From an uncultured Lachnoclostridium sp. (GTDB lineage: Bacteria; Bacillota; Clostridia; Lachnospirales; Lachnospiraceae), in NCBI GenBank assembly GCA_946415315.1, contig CAMKRZ010000018.1, forward strand, positions 1 through 61,261: a DNA stretch of 61,261 nucleotides, read 5' to 3'. The notes beneath the pieces were generated by a model. It made no database searches. It was not told the origin of the DNA and saw only the letters and a list, made by a program, of their open reading frames with translations. Below are positions 35,034-43,593 of the stretch, piece by piece (positions within the stretch are counted from its first letter, which is position 1; each line of letters opens with the position of its first letter). Made by a program: the position numbers and the translations under genes.

Positions 35034-35105
35034 CACATGCTCTCCCGAAGCATATTCCCCTACATTACAGCACCCGGTAACGCGCAGGATTATCCCGCAT
35101 TCTTC

Positions 35106-36476
35106 TTACTTGTCAACCTCTCTCATGGTCCACAGAACATCATCCAGCAGATACGCACCGTCGTCCACCCAGTCGGTGTAACGAAGAAGCACGATGAGCC
35201 ACATGGTCCCGTCCTCATTCTCGTGCATGAACACTTCCTCCGTGTAGTCGTCACCGGCTTCGCGGTACGTGAGTGTCCAGTGCTGGTACTGCATCCGGCC
35301 GGAATACTCCGTAATTTCCGAATAGTGGAATTTTTCGTCGTTGTACTTCTGCTTCTTTGCGTTGTAGTAATCCTCCGCCGTCTTAATCCCGTCCTGCGGC
35401 GTAAAATGCTGAATGCTGATCGACTCTGCGGTTCCGGCATTGAAATACAGGTTGATATCGCCGTCCTCATCCTTGTCGATCCGGTTCAGTTCCTCCGTAT
35501 CGTATGCAAATTCCATACTGGTGCCGTCCGGCATCTCCACGACCGCGGATGAATACTGATACTCCATGGGCGTTTCAAGTTGGACGAGACTCTTTGCGCA
35601 GTCAAGCCAAAGGTCGTACAGTTCCTTCTTCTGACTGTCGGAAGCGGAATCCACCCCGTCGAGTATGAACACAACAGTATAGACACCGATCGGATCATAC
35701 TTGCAGTCGTACGCGCAGTACCATCCGCTGCCGGAGTAGTCCCAGTCCTCGAACTGTATCGTCACTGTCTCAGCCGCCGCGCCGACGCAGATCACGCCGT
35801 TAATGCTTGTCTTCTCCACTGCCCCGACTCCGCGCATCGCATCGACCGCCAGCAGTTCCTTATAGTCCGCCTCGGTCTTCATAAGATTCGCGCAATCGTT
35901 GGCATCATAGATCACACCATCATAAATCGTGTTCACGTACCATACGCTGAAGTACGCATTGTTCGTCGTCGCAACAATGCCGCTGTTGTACTCTTCGATC
36001 TCCGCATCGTCAGGCACTTTCACGGAAAATGTTCCGTCGCCCTTCGTGTACGTAGCGGTAGTCTTGGAGAAGGAGAGCTCAGCAGACGTCACCTGCGGCG
36101 TCGGTGTAGGCTCCTCGGTCGGAGTTGCTTCCGGCGTCGGCTCCTCCGTAGGTGTTGCTTCCGGCGTCGGCTCCTCCGTCGGTGTTGCTTCCGGCGTCGG
36201 CTCCTCCGTAGGTGTTGCTTCCGGCGTCGGCTCCTCGGTCGGAATTACTTCCGGCGTCGGCTCCTCCGTAGGTATTGCTTCCGGTGTCGGTTCCTCCGTC
36301 GGTGTTGCCTCCGAAGTCGGAGTCGCAACCGGAGTTTCCGTCACGCTGACGTTCTGGTTACCCGACTTCTTACCGCGCTCCTCCGGATCCACGTCCCCGT
36401 CGCATGCAGTCAGGATGCCGACCAGCAGTATCGCTACGCACAATATCGAAATCATTCGCATCCATCGTTTCTTCAT
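35106..36476 (-). CDS. Lipoprotein with Thr-Pro-Glu repeat linker (unknown function)
   Basis: A 456-residue exported lipoprotein. The signal peptide ends at LTAC (Cys near 25). A spacer of about eight TPTEEPTPEA decapeptides follows (about 50-130), then two beta-rich domains (about 140-300 and 310-456) without a motif I recognise. The second half contains TSMEFAYDTEELNRIDKDEDGDINLYF (quoted in parts), suggesting a calcium-like acidic loop. The start at 36476 fits both the ribosome site GGGTGAG and the promoter at 36545-36573; the longer frame would start inside the promoter. Confidence 0.75.
   Translation of the reverse strand: MKKRWMRMISILCVAILLVGILTACDGDVDPEERGKKSGNQNVSVTETPVATPTSEATPTEEPTPEAIPTEEPTPEVIPTEEPTPEATPTEEPTPEATPTEEPTPEATPTEEPTPEATPTEEPTPTPQVTSAELSFSKTTATYTKGDGTFSVKVPDDAEIEEYNSGIVATTNNAYFSVWYVNTIYDGVIYDANDCANLMKTEADYKELLAVDAMRGVGAVEKTSINGVICVGAAAETVTIQFEDWDYSGSGWYCAYDCKYDPIGVYTVVFILDGVDSASDSQKKELYDLWLDCAKSLVQLETPMEYQYSSAVVEMPDGTSMEFAYDTEELNRIDKDEDGDINLYFNAGTAESISIQHFTPQDGIKTAEDYYNAKKQKYNDEKFHYSEITEYSGRMQYQHWTLTYREAGDDYTEEVFMHENEDGTMWLIVLLRYTDWVDDGAYLLDDVLWTMREVDK
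36095..36315 (-). repeat. 30-bp tandem repeats encoding EEPTPEATPT spacer
   Basis: Seven to eight 30-bp units; two copies carry GCIATT variants giving EAIP or EVIP. They are nearly identical and probably length-variable. Confidence 0.88.
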
Positions 36477-36544
36477 ATTCTCACCCTTCCCTCTCTGCGC
36501 TGCCTCTACGACAGACGCAATCGAACAACAAACAACATATAGCA

Positions 36545-36573
36545 ATTATATCGGATTACGAAGAGGATGTAAA
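36545..36573 (-). promoter_or_regulatory. Promoter for Thr-Pro-Glu lipoprotein gene
   Basis: Minus-strand TTTACA (36568-36573) and TATAAT (36545-36550), spacing 17 bp. Confidence 0.85.
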
Positions 36574-36679
36574 CGAAAACCGACAACAACAGCATGGAAA
36601 ACTTCATTTTTCGAATGCCTGCGAAACACTCCCGAGATTGCCTCCAAACACTTTGTCGCGTTAAAGCGAAAAATTTTTC

Positions 36680-36708
36680 TTGACATGCAGAAAAGAATGG
36701 TGTATTTT
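36680..36708 (+). promoter_or_regulatory. Promoter of T-box leader and phenylacetate-CoA ligase gene
   Basis: TTGACA (36680-36685) and TATTTT (36703-36708) at 17-bp spacing, with transcription expected near 36715. Confidence 0.8.
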
Positions 36709-36714
36709 GTTTGC

Positions 36715-36992
36715 AAATGCAACGACCGGGAACCAGTACGAAATCAGTTTTCCCTCACAGCGAGCCGGGTTTGGTGTAAGCCGGCACGGAAAGCCTTCCG
36801 AATTCCTCCCGAGAGCAGCATGTTGAACAGCGGTATTTCATCGCTAAGTAGGCATCGCCGGATGCGTCCGTTATCGCGATAGGGTATATAATCTGTACCC
36901 GAACGAGGGTATGCAGTTTTGCATACTGAATTGAGGTGGTACCACGGGTCTAACGCTCGTCCTCTATCGTAGTTAGGGGATGAGCTTTTTTT
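36715..36992 (+). ncRNA. T-box riboswitch, predicted phenylalanine specifier (UUC)
   Basis: A leader that reads uncharged tRNA and controls transcription of the ligase gene. Visible parts: Stem I base GGGA (36728-36731) pairing with TCCC (36807-36810); AGTA loop-E element (36735-36738) opposite GAA (36800-36802); the specifier codon TTC (36803-36805) directly after GAA, which reads Phe; a distal GCCGG/GCCGGC stem with GGTG; then the T-box core TGGTACCACG (36937-36946). The TGGT bulge pairs with an ACCA tRNA end, so a discriminator A, as in tRNA-Phe. The competing terminator is GCTCGTCCTC (36955-36964) with GGGGATGAGC (36976-36985) and seven T. Uncharged tRNA-Phe should open expression. Confidence 0.92.
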
Positions 36993-37120
36993 GTGAGTTT
37001 TCGCGGCAGCATTTCGAGAGTTTGAGCGAAGCGAAAACGAAGCAATGCGGCTTTCGCCGTTTTCCAAGACTCGTCCTCAGGGCATTGTTACACTACTATT
37101 TTTTCACCTGGGAGGCACCT

Positions 37121-38446
37121 ATGAAACAGCCGAAAATCCACAAGATCTACAATCCCGCCATGGAGTGCATGGATCGCTCCAAACTGCGCGAGCTCCAGAG
37201 CGAGCGTCTGCGCGAGACCGTAAAACTCGAGTACGAGCGCGTGCCGCTCTACCGCAAACGCATGGATGAGAAGGGCGTGAAGCCCGAGGACATCAAAACC
37301 GTTGACGATCTGCGCAAGCTTCCGTTCACCGAAAAGACCGACCTTCGCGATGAATTTCCTTACGGCCTTCTGGCTCAGCCGCTCAAGGACATCGTCCGTA
37401 TCCAGGGTTCGTCGGGAACAACCGGCAAGCCCATTGTTGCAGGTTACACGGCAAACGACGTTGAAGTCTGGACAGAGATGGTCGCCCGCGCTCTCACCGC
37501 TGCCGGCGGCGACGCTGACGATGTCATCCAGATCTGCTACGGCTACGGTCTCTTCACCGGTGGACTCGGCGCACACCAGGGCGCAGAACGCATCGGCGCC
37601 ACCGTCATTCCGATGTCAGCCGGCAACACCGAGCGCCAAATGATGATGATGACCGAGCTCGGCGCGACGATGCTCTGCTGCACGCCGTCCTACGCGACCT
37701 ACCTTGCCGAAACGCTCCGCGACCGCGGTCTTCTCGGCAAAGTCAAACTGAAAGCCGGTATTTTCGGCGCTGAGCCCTGGACCGAAGAGATGCGCACACA
37801 CCTCGAGGAGATCCTGGATTTCGACGCCTGCGATATTTACGGCCTCACCGAGATCGGCGGCCCCGGCGTTGCGTTCGAGTGTCTTGAGAAACACGGCATG
37901 CACGTCAACGAGGACCATGTAATCGTCGAGATCATCAATCCGGAGACCGGCGAACCTCTTCCTTACGGGGAGTCCGGTGAGCTTGTTTTCACAACCATCA
38001 CGAAGACCGGTATGCCGATGCTCCGCTACCGCACGCACGACATTTGCCGCCTGATCGCAGAGCCTTGTGCCTGCGGTCGTACGCTCATCCGCATGAGCCG
38101 TCTCACCGGCCGTACCGACGATATGCTCGTCATCCGCGGCGTGAACGTATTCCCGAGCCAGATTGAGTCCTGTCTCGTCGGCCTCGAGGGCGTCGCTCCG
38201 TTCTACATGCTCATTGTCGACCGTGTCAACTCCACCGACAAGCTCGAAGTTCAGATTGAGATGTCCGAGGAGATGTTCACCGATAAGGTCAGCGAGATCG
38301 AACAACTGCGCAGCACGATCACCGAGCGGATCAAGTCCGTCGTCGGCATCGCTGCGAAGGTCACGCTCGTTCCGCCGAAGTCCCTGCCTCGTTCCGAGGG
38401 CAAGGCAAAGCGCATCATCGACAACCGCGGACTCACCAACAAGTAA
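37121..38446 (+). CDS. paaK: Phenylacetate-CoA ligase
   Basis: A 441-residue adenylate-forming enzyme that joins an aryl acetate to CoA using ATP. Family motifs: the P-loop QGSSGTTGKPIVAGYT (about 102-117), CYGYGLFTGG, YGLTEIGGPG (about 240), YRTHDICRL, GRTDDMLVIRGVNVFPSQIE and the C-terminal PRSEGKAKRI with its catalytic Lys. In gut anaerobes PaaK is often paired with indolepyruvate/arylpyruvate:ferredoxin oxidoreductase and a tandem-ACT protein, which is next here. GGGAGG precedes the ATG at 37121. Control by a Phe-type T-box argues for an anabolic role in making phenylalanine from phenylacetate rather than degradation. Substrate choice among aryl acetates is inferred. Confidence 0.92.
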   Translation: MKQPKIHKIYNPAMECMDRSKLRELQSERLRETVKLEYERVPLYRKRMDEKGVKPEDIKTVDDLRKLPFTEKTDLRDEFPYGLLAQPLKDIVRIQGSSGTTGKPIVAGYTANDVEVWTEMVARALTAAGGDADDVIQICYGYGLFTGGLGAHQGAERIGATVIPMSAGNTERQMMMMTELGATMLCCTPSYATYLAETLRDRGLLGKVKLKAGIFGAEPWTEEMRTHLEEILDFDACDIYGLTEIGGPGVAFECLEKHGMHVNEDHVIVEIINPETGEPLPYGESGELVFTTITKTGMPMLRYRTHDICRLIAEPCACGRTLIRMSRLTGRTDDMLVIRGVNVFPSQIESCLVGLEGVAPFYMLIVDRVNSTDKLEVQIEMSEEMFTDKVSEIEQLRSTITERIKSVVGIAAKVTLVPPKSLPRSEGKAKRIIDNRGLTNK

Positions 38447-38469
38447 CTGTCCGAAGCACTGCATTTTCC

Positions 38470-38498
38470 TTACATAACTCCCCGGCATATGATATAAT
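38470..38498 (+). promoter_or_regulatory. Extended -10 promoter for tandem-ACT gene
   Basis: TATAAT (38493-38498) preceded by TGA, with a weak TTACAT (38470-38475) at 17-bp spacing. It would let the ACT gene be expressed apart from the T-box. Confidence 0.65.
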
Positions 38499-38548
38499 GC
38501 AGGAAGGGGTATGAAACTCAGGGGTTTGTATTTCAAAGGAGGTATTAC

Positions 38549-38995
38549 ATGTTTGTACATCAGGTTTCTGTATATCTCGTCAACGCTCACGGAACGCTCT
38601 GCAAGCTGACCGGTCTTCTCAAGGATCACAACGTTGACATTCTCGCTCTGATGATCGCCGACATGGCGGAATTCGGTATCGTTCGTTTCATCGTCAAGGA
38701 TGAGGACATCCAGCCCTGCCTTGACCTTCTCAAGGAAGCCGGTTACTCGGCGCGTAAGAACCATGTTGTCTGCGCAAAAATCCCGAATGAGCCGGGCGGA
38801 CTTCACCGCGCTCTCCAGCTTCTGGAAAATTCCGGCAACAGCATCGAGTATCTCTACTCGTTCAACTACGCAAGCGGCGACAACAGCGCCCTGATCATTT
38901 TCCGCCTTGCAGACCGCGAGGCAGGCGCCAAGCTTCTGATCGAGAACGGTTTCACGATCGCCACGCAGAAAGAGATCGACGCTCTCGGCTGCTGA
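38549..38995 (+). CDS. Tandem ACT-domain protein
   Basis: A 148-residue protein made of two ACT domains (about 1-70 and 72-142). The first reads VYLVNAHGTLCKLTGLLKDHNVDILAL (in parts, residues 8-34), the second VCAKIPNEPGGLHRALQLLEN. ACT domains bind amino acids. Stand-alone tandem-ACT proteins of this type sit beside paaK and ior genes in many anaerobes and probably sense an aromatic amino acid to adjust that pathway; the ligand is not known. AAAGGAGG lies before the ATG. A terminator follows. Confidence 0.9.
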   Translation: MFVHQVSVYLVNAHGTLCKLTGLLKDHNVDILALMIADMAEFGIVRFIVKDEDIQPCLDLLKEAGYSARKNHVVCAKIPNEPGGLHRALQLLENSGNSIEYLYSFNYASGDNSALIIFRLADREAGAKLLIENGFTIATQKEIDALGC

Positions 38996-39033
38996 TCCGA
39001 ACCGGTCGATCATTCGGCAAACAAAGCAAAAAG

Positions 39034-39067
39034 CGCTCCGGCAAAACCAACCTGCCGGAGCGTTTCT
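39034..39067 (+). terminator. Terminator after tandem-ACT gene
   Basis: CGCTCCGGCA (39034-39043) pairs with TGCCGGAGCG (39053-39062), then TTTCTT. Confidence 0.85.
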
Positions 39068-39080
39068 TATACCAGCAAAA

Positions 39081-39108
39081 ATGCGGCCCCGCAAACGCGG
39101 AGCCGCAT
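39081..39108 (-). terminator. Terminator after malic enzyme gene
   Basis: Minus-strand ATGCGGCTCCGC pairs with GCGGGGCCGCAT (one mismatch), followed by a run of U. Confidence 0.85.
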
Positions 39109-39125
39109 CGTAGTATTACAAAATC

Positions 39126-40298
39126 TTACAGTCTCGCAACACCGGTCTCACGTGCTGCCTCGGCAACTGCCTTCGCAACCGCCTGAGCAACCGTCTTGTC
39201 GAGTGCGCTCGGGATGATGTAGTCAGCGGAAAGCTTGTCGTCGGTAACGAAACCTGCGATTGCCTTCGCTGCAGCGATCTTCATCGCATCGTTGATATCG
39301 CTAGCGCGTACATCGAGCGCGCCGCGGAAAATGCCCGGGAACGCAAGTACGTTGTTGATCTGGTTCGGGAAATCGCTGCGGCCGGTACCAACTACCGCTG
39401 CACCTGCAGCCTTCGCCTCGTCGGGCATGATCTCGGGAGTCGGGTTTGCCATCGGGAAGAGGATTGCCTTCGGAGCCATGCTCTTCACCATCTCAGGCGT
39501 AACGCAGCCGGGAGCGGAAACACCGATGAACACATCAGCGCCCTTGATGACTTCCTCAAGGCTGCCCTTGCGCATCTGCTGGTTGGTCATCTCGGCGATG
39601 ATCTCCTTCTCCGGGTTCAGACCGTCGCGACCCTTGTAGATCGCACCCTTGCGGTCGCACATAACAACGTCCTTAAGGCCCATGCTGATGAGAAGCTTGA
39701 TGATGGCGATACCGGCAGCGCCTGCACCGCTCGTCACGACGCGGATCTCATCGATCTTCTTGTCAACAACCTTCAGAGCGTTAAGCATAGCGGCAAGGCA
39801 GACAACAGCCGTACCGTGCTGATCATCGTGGAAGATCGGAATATCGCAGCACTCCTTCAGCTTTCTCTCAATCTCGAAGCAGCGAGGTGCGGAGATATCC
39901 TCAAGGTTTACGCCGCCGAACGAACCGGCAAGAAGGCGAACCGTATTTACGATATCGTCAACTTCCTTGGAGCGAATGCAAAGCGGAATCGCGTCAACAT
40001 CGCCAAATGCCTTGAACAGTGCGCATTTGCCTTCCATAACCGGCATGCCGGCTTCCGGGCCGATGTCGCCGAGGCCGAGAACCGCGGTACCGTCCGTGAC
40101 AACCGCTACAAGGTTGGAACGACGGGTGAGGTCATAGCTGAGGTCAACATTTTTCTGGATCTCAAGGCAGGGCTGTGCAACACCGGGGGTGTATGCAAGA
40201 GAAAGATCCTCTTTCGTCTCCAGGGGAGCGCGAACGATCATCTCTACCTTTCCTTTCCATTCGTAGTGCTTCTTCAGGGATTCTTCTGCATAGTTCAT
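39126..40298 (-). CDS. NAD(P)-dependent malic enzyme
   Basis: A 390-residue short bacterial malic enzyme (malate to pyruvate and CO2 with NAD(P)H). It has LAYTPGVAQPCL (about 34-45), VVTDGTAVLGLGDIGPEAGMPVMEGK (parts, about 66-90), the metal-binding FHDDQHGTA (about 155-163) and a Rossmann GAGAAGIA (about 190). PMANPTPEI lies near 282. The gene heads a malate cluster: fumarase and malate dehydrogenase lie directly upstream on the same strand. AAAGGAAT precedes the ATG. Coenzyme preference is not readable with confidence. Confidence 0.94.
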   Translation of the reverse strand: MNYAEESLKKHYEWKGKVEMIVRAPLETKEDLSLAYTPGVAQPCLEIQKNVDLSYDLTRRSNLVAVVTDGTAVLGLGDIGPEAGMPVMEGKCALFKAFGDVDAIPLCIRSKEVDDIVNTVRLLAGSFGGVNLEDISAPRCFEIERKLKECCDIPIFHDDQHGTAVVCLAAMLNALKVVDKKIDEIRVVTSGAGAAGIAIIKLLISMGLKDVVMCDRKGAIYKGRDGLNPEKEIIAEMTNQQMRKGSLEEVIKGADVFIGVSAPGCVTPEMVKSMAPKAILFPMANPTPEIMPDEAKAAGAAVVGTGRSDFPNQINNVLAFPGIFRGALDVRASDINDAMKIAAAKAIAGFVTDDKLSADYIIPSALDKTVAQAVAKAVAEAARETGVARL

Positions 40299-40340
40299 AA
40301 TGATATTCCTTTCTTATCAAGCGCTTTCCGCTTATTTTTC

Positions 40341-41717
40341 TTAACACATATCTTCCGGCCGGAACACTTCGTCGAAGCGCTCCGCGCTCAGGAAGCCGAG
40401 CGCCACGCAGGCTTCCTTGAGGGAAATGTTCTCCGCGTAGGCTTTCTTCGCCGTCTTCGCCGCGTTCTCGTATCCGATGTACGGATTCAGTGCCGTGACC
40501 AGCATCAGCGACTTATTCAGATTCTCCTGCATCTTGCCCGTATCAGCCTTGATCCCGCTCACGCACCGCTGCTCAAACGACCGCATCGCGTCCGAAAGGA
40601 GCCGCACGGACTGCAGGAAATTGTACGCGCACACAGGCATAAACACATTGAGCTCGAAATTGCCCTGGCTTGCCGCCATGCCGACTGCCGTATCGTTCGC
40701 AATGACCTGAACAGCCACCATGGTCACCGCCTCGCACTGCGTCGGATTAACCTTGCCCGGCATGATGGACGAACCGGGTTCGTTCGCCGGGATTGTGATC
40801 TCCGCGAGTCCGTTGCGCGGCCCGCTTGCGAGCCAGCGGACATCGTTGGCGATCTTCATAAGGTCTGCCGCCAGCGCTTTCAGCGCGCCGTGGGCAAACA
40901 CAAATTCATCTTTTGAGGTGAGCGCGTGGAACTTGTTCAGCGCGGTTTCAAACGCGCTTCCCGTGATCTCCGCGACGCGCGCCGCTGCCGCCTCACCGAA
41001 GTTCTTCGGCGCATTGATGCCGGTTCCGACAGCCGTGCCGCCGAGGGCAAGTCTGCGAAGCATCGGCAGAGCCGCAACGATCATCTCACGGTCGGTCGCA
41101 AGGCTCTCGCTCCACCCGGAGATCTCCTGGGAGAACCGGATCGGTGTCGCATCCTGCAGATGCGTACGGCCGCATTTGACGATTCCCTCGTTCGCCGTGG
41201 CAAGAGCACGGAAGGTCTCCGTCAGCGAGTCAAGCGCCGGCAGAAGTTTCCGCTCGATCCCGAGCACTGCTGCAATGTGCATGGCCGTAGGAAATGTATC
41301 GTTCGAGGACTGCGACATATTGACGTCATCATTCGGATGAAGAAGCTTCCGCCCCGCGATCTCATTTCCGCGGTTCGCGATCACTTCGTTGGCATTCATG
41401 TTCGACTGCGTGCCGCTTCCGGTCTGCCATACGACCAACGGAAAATGCTCCGCGAGCGTCCCGTCGATCACCTCGTCGCACGCTCTCGCGATCGCGTCGA
41501 GTTTCTCCTGCGTCATTCGCTCCGGCACGAGTTCCCGGTTGGCAAGCGCCGCTGCCTTCTTCAGGATTCCGAATGCCTGAACAATCTCCGCCGGCATCGT
41601 CTCAAGGCCGACTCCGATCGGAAAATTCCCGCGGCTTCGCTCGGTCTGCGCGCCCCAGTAGCGGTCGGCAGGCACCTGGACATCGCCCATCGAATCATGT
41701 TCAATACGGTACTTCAT
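40341..41717 (-). CDS. fumC: Class II fumarate hydratase
   Basis: A 458-residue fumarase interconverting fumarate and malate. Features: YRIEHDSMGDVQVPADRYWGAQTERS at the start (in parts), SQSSNDTFPTAM (about 130-141), GRTHLQDATP (about 183) and the family signature GSSIMPGKVNPTQ (about 315-327) with the catalytic Ser. It is the iron-independent class. AAGGAG lies 8 bp before the ATG. It stands between malic enzyme and malate dehydrogenase, giving a malate-fumarate branch for succinate formation or the malate shunt. Confidence 0.95.
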   Translation of the reverse strand: MKYRIEHDSMGDVQVPADRYWGAQTERSRGNFPIGVGLETMPAEIVQAFGILKKAAALANRELVPERMTQEKLDAIARACDEVIDGTLAEHFPLVVWQTGSGTQSNMNANEVIANRGNEIAGRKLLHPNDDVNMSQSSNDTFPTAMHIAAVLGIERKLLPALDSLTETFRALATANEGIVKCGRTHLQDATPIRFSQEISGWSESLATDREMIVAALPMLRRLALGGTAVGTGINAPKNFGEAAAARVAEITGSAFETALNKFHALTSKDEFVFAHGALKALAADLMKIANDVRWLASGPRNGLAEITIPANEPGSSIMPGKVNPTQCEAVTMVAVQVIANDTAVGMAASQGNFELNVFMPVCAYNFLQSVRLLSDAMRSFEQRCVSGIKADTGKMQENLNKSLMLVTALNPYIGYENAAKTAKKAYAENISLKEACVALGFLSAERFDEVFRPEDMC

Positions 41718-41786
41718 GCGAAGTCTCCTTCCCCTAAGCGCAACGAAGCAGCACTCTCCGAAGAGAATGCTGCCGCATCGTCATAA

Positions 41787-42731
41787 TCAGTCGAGATTAA
41801 TGCTGTGGATAACAGTCTTAAGGTTATCCGCGCTGTGCTGAAGGAGTGCGATCTCCTCCTCGGTAAGAGGCGTCTCCACGTTGCCGATGATACCGCTCTT
41901 GCCGACGATGGCAAGCGTGCTGAGGCATACATCACTGATGCCGTACTCACCGTGCATCATCGTGGATACGGTCATGGTCGTATCAATACCGGTAGCAATC
42001 GTTCTGACAATGAACGCCACGGAAACAGCGATTGCGTAATAGGTAGCTCCCTTGCGGCTGATGACAACGCCGCCGGACTTCTTTACGTAATCTTCCACTT
42101 CATCCTTGTTGAGCTCCGGGAACTCCTTGATGGAGTTGTGCACGCGCTCCTTGTACTGGGAAAGAGGAACATTCGAAATATTGGCAAGAGACCAGGTGAT
42201 GAAAGACGAATCACCATGCTCGCCGAACACGTATGCGTGAACGTTGCTCTGGCTGATATCATAGAGCTCGGACAGTCTGGAGCGAAGTCTCGACGTATCG
42301 AGGATCGTACCGGAACCGATGATCTGATTCTCCGGGATGCCGGAGAACTTGTGGAACGCGTAGGTCATAACATCAACCGGGTTGCTCACGATAATGTAGA
42401 TAGCCTTAGGAGCATACACCGTGATCTTGGACGCGATGTCCTTCATGATGTTGACATTGGTCTGTGCAAGCTCAAGTCTCGTCTGTCCGGGCTTTCTCGG
42501 AATGCCGGACGTGATGATGACGATATCGGATCCTACAGCATCACTGTAATTGCCCGCAATGATACTCAAAGAGCCGAAGAACGGTGCTCCCTGGAGAATA
42601 TCCATAGCCTCGCCTTTGGCCTTCTCCTCATTAACGTCAATGAGAACGATGTCCGAAGCGGTGCCGTTCGTTGCGAGAGTGAATGCGATCGTCGATCCGA
42701 CGCTACCCGCGCCAATGATAGTAACCTTCAT
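41787..42731 (-). CDS. mdh: Malate dehydrogenase of the lactate dehydrogenase-like family
   Basis: A 314-residue NAD-dependent 2-hydroxyacid dehydrogenase. Rossmann motif GAGSVGSTIA (7-16); catalytic His in GEHGDSS (near 178) and Arg in DTSRLRSRL. The substrate loop reads GIPRKPGQTRLEL (76-88). The residue that decides specificity (Gln102 in lactate dehydrogenase, Arg in malate dehydrogenase) is Arg79 here, so malate/oxaloacetate is predicted even though QTRLEL resembles lactate dehydrogenases. The neighbours, fumarase and malic enzyme, agree. Automatic annotation may call it L-lactate dehydrogenase. AAAGAGG precedes the ATG. Confidence 0.85.
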   Translation of the reverse strand: MKVTIIGAGSVGSTIAFTLATNGTASDIVLIDVNEEKAKGEAMDILQGAPFFGSLSIIAGNYSDAVGSDIVIITSGIPRKPGQTRLELAQTNVNIMKDIASKITVYAPKAIYIIVSNPVDVMTYAFHKFSGIPENQIIGSGTILDTSRLRSRLSELYDISQSNVHAYVFGEHGDSSFITWSLANISNVPLSQYKERVHNSIKEFPELNKDEVEDYVKKSGGVVISRKGATYYAIAVSVAFIVRTIATGIDTTMTVSTMMHGEYGISDVCLSTLAIVGKSGIIGNVETPLTEEEIALLQHSADNLKTVIHSINLD

Positions 42732-42944
42732 ACATACCTCTTTCCGCGCTATTGCGCCGTTTTTCCTGCCTTTGTTATTCTGTTCCGAACTACTGCATGC
42801 GCAGTAATATTCATGTTACTACAGATTGTACCACAGTGTGCTTTTCGTTACTATTGACAATCTTACGAAAAATAAGTCAATTGAAACAGTTGTATTATAC
42901 AAAAACACGAAGAACGGCGATGCGGAAACCCCGCCGCTTCCGTC

Positions 42945-43418
42945 TCATTCCGCGTCGCAGTAGATCATCGAGACATGTGTACCCCGGATTCCCGCGACGA
43001 TCGCGGCAAGTACCGTTGCATAAGTGTCTTCAATGAGCTCACATTCCTCCGGGCGGACACCTTCTTTCTCCGCGATCTCACGGATCACGGGAAGCTTGTC
43101 CGCGTCATGCTCAACGGTGAGAACCTCCGTGAAAAATCCGGCCGGATAGTTCTGTCTTACAAACTTGTTCTTCGCATCGCATTCATATTTCGTCTGCGAA
43201 GTGCTGAGCACGTAAACCTTCGCGCCGCACTCACGCAACTTCCTCGCATACTCGGTCACCGACGGTACCGGCTTACAAAACCGGTAGGTGTCCTCCCCGT
43301 TCTTTTCACAGAACGCGTGCCAGGCTTCGTCGGACATGCCTCCTACCATTTTCCCGTTCACGTAAAATCTCGGCGCGCACAGCGTACCGTCCATATCGAA
43401 AAATGCAAGCCGTATCAT
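42945..43418 (-). CDS. HAD-superfamily hydrolase (small)
   Basis: A 157-residue HAD phosphatase-like protein. Motif I is FFDMDGTLC (6-14) with the nucleophile Asp8 and acid/base Asp10; motif II is YVLSTSQTK (about 68-76); a later Lys and the acidic IEDTYATVL (about 130-138) fit motifs III and IV. It resembles the 5' nucleotidase-like short HAD proteins. The substrate is unknown. AAGGAG lies about 10 bp before the ATG. Confidence 0.8.
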   Translation of the reverse strand: MIRLAFFDMDGTLCAPRFYVNGKMVGGMSDEAWHAFCEKNGEDTYRFCKPVPSVTEYARKLRECGAKVYVLSTSQTKYECDAKNKFVRQNYPAGFFTEVLTVEHDADKLPVIREIAEKEGVRPEECELIEDTYATVLAAIVAGIRGTHVSMIYCDAE

Positions 43419-43510
43419 TCGTTCTCTCTCCTTTTCCCCGGGTGGTCAACGGGGATTATACCATATGCCCTGCCGAAAACGCAATGAACATATCATTTTT
43501 CGAAAGGGGG

Positions 43511-43539
43511 TTGCTTTCGATGTGTCTTTGTGGTATATT
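43511..43539 (+). promoter_or_regulatory. Promoter for TrhA/hemolysin III gene
   Basis: TTGCTT (43511-43516) and TATATT (43534-43539), spacing 17 bp, with TGG before the -10. Confidence 0.75.
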
Positions 43540-43593
43540 TGATGTAGTATTAAAAACTATGTCACGAGGTTTTTATTGTACGGAGGTGCTCTG

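Noticed and set aside
37121-38446. Catabolic aromatic degradation (paa-type) island
   Set aside because: No other paa genes are present, and T-box control implies expression when phenylalanine is scarce.
41787-42731. L-lactate dehydrogenase
   Set aside because: The fold and QTRLEL fit, but Arg at the specificity position and the malate gene neighbours favour malate dehydrogenase.
42840-42895. Rex operator upstream of the malate dehydrogenase gene
   Set aside because: TTGAC...GTCAA arms occur, but the spacing and inner bases do not match the Rex consensus well enough.
42895-42960. Terminator after the HAD gene
   Set aside because: GC-rich pairing is possible (GCGG/CCGC) but the U-run is too far from the stem to support a call.
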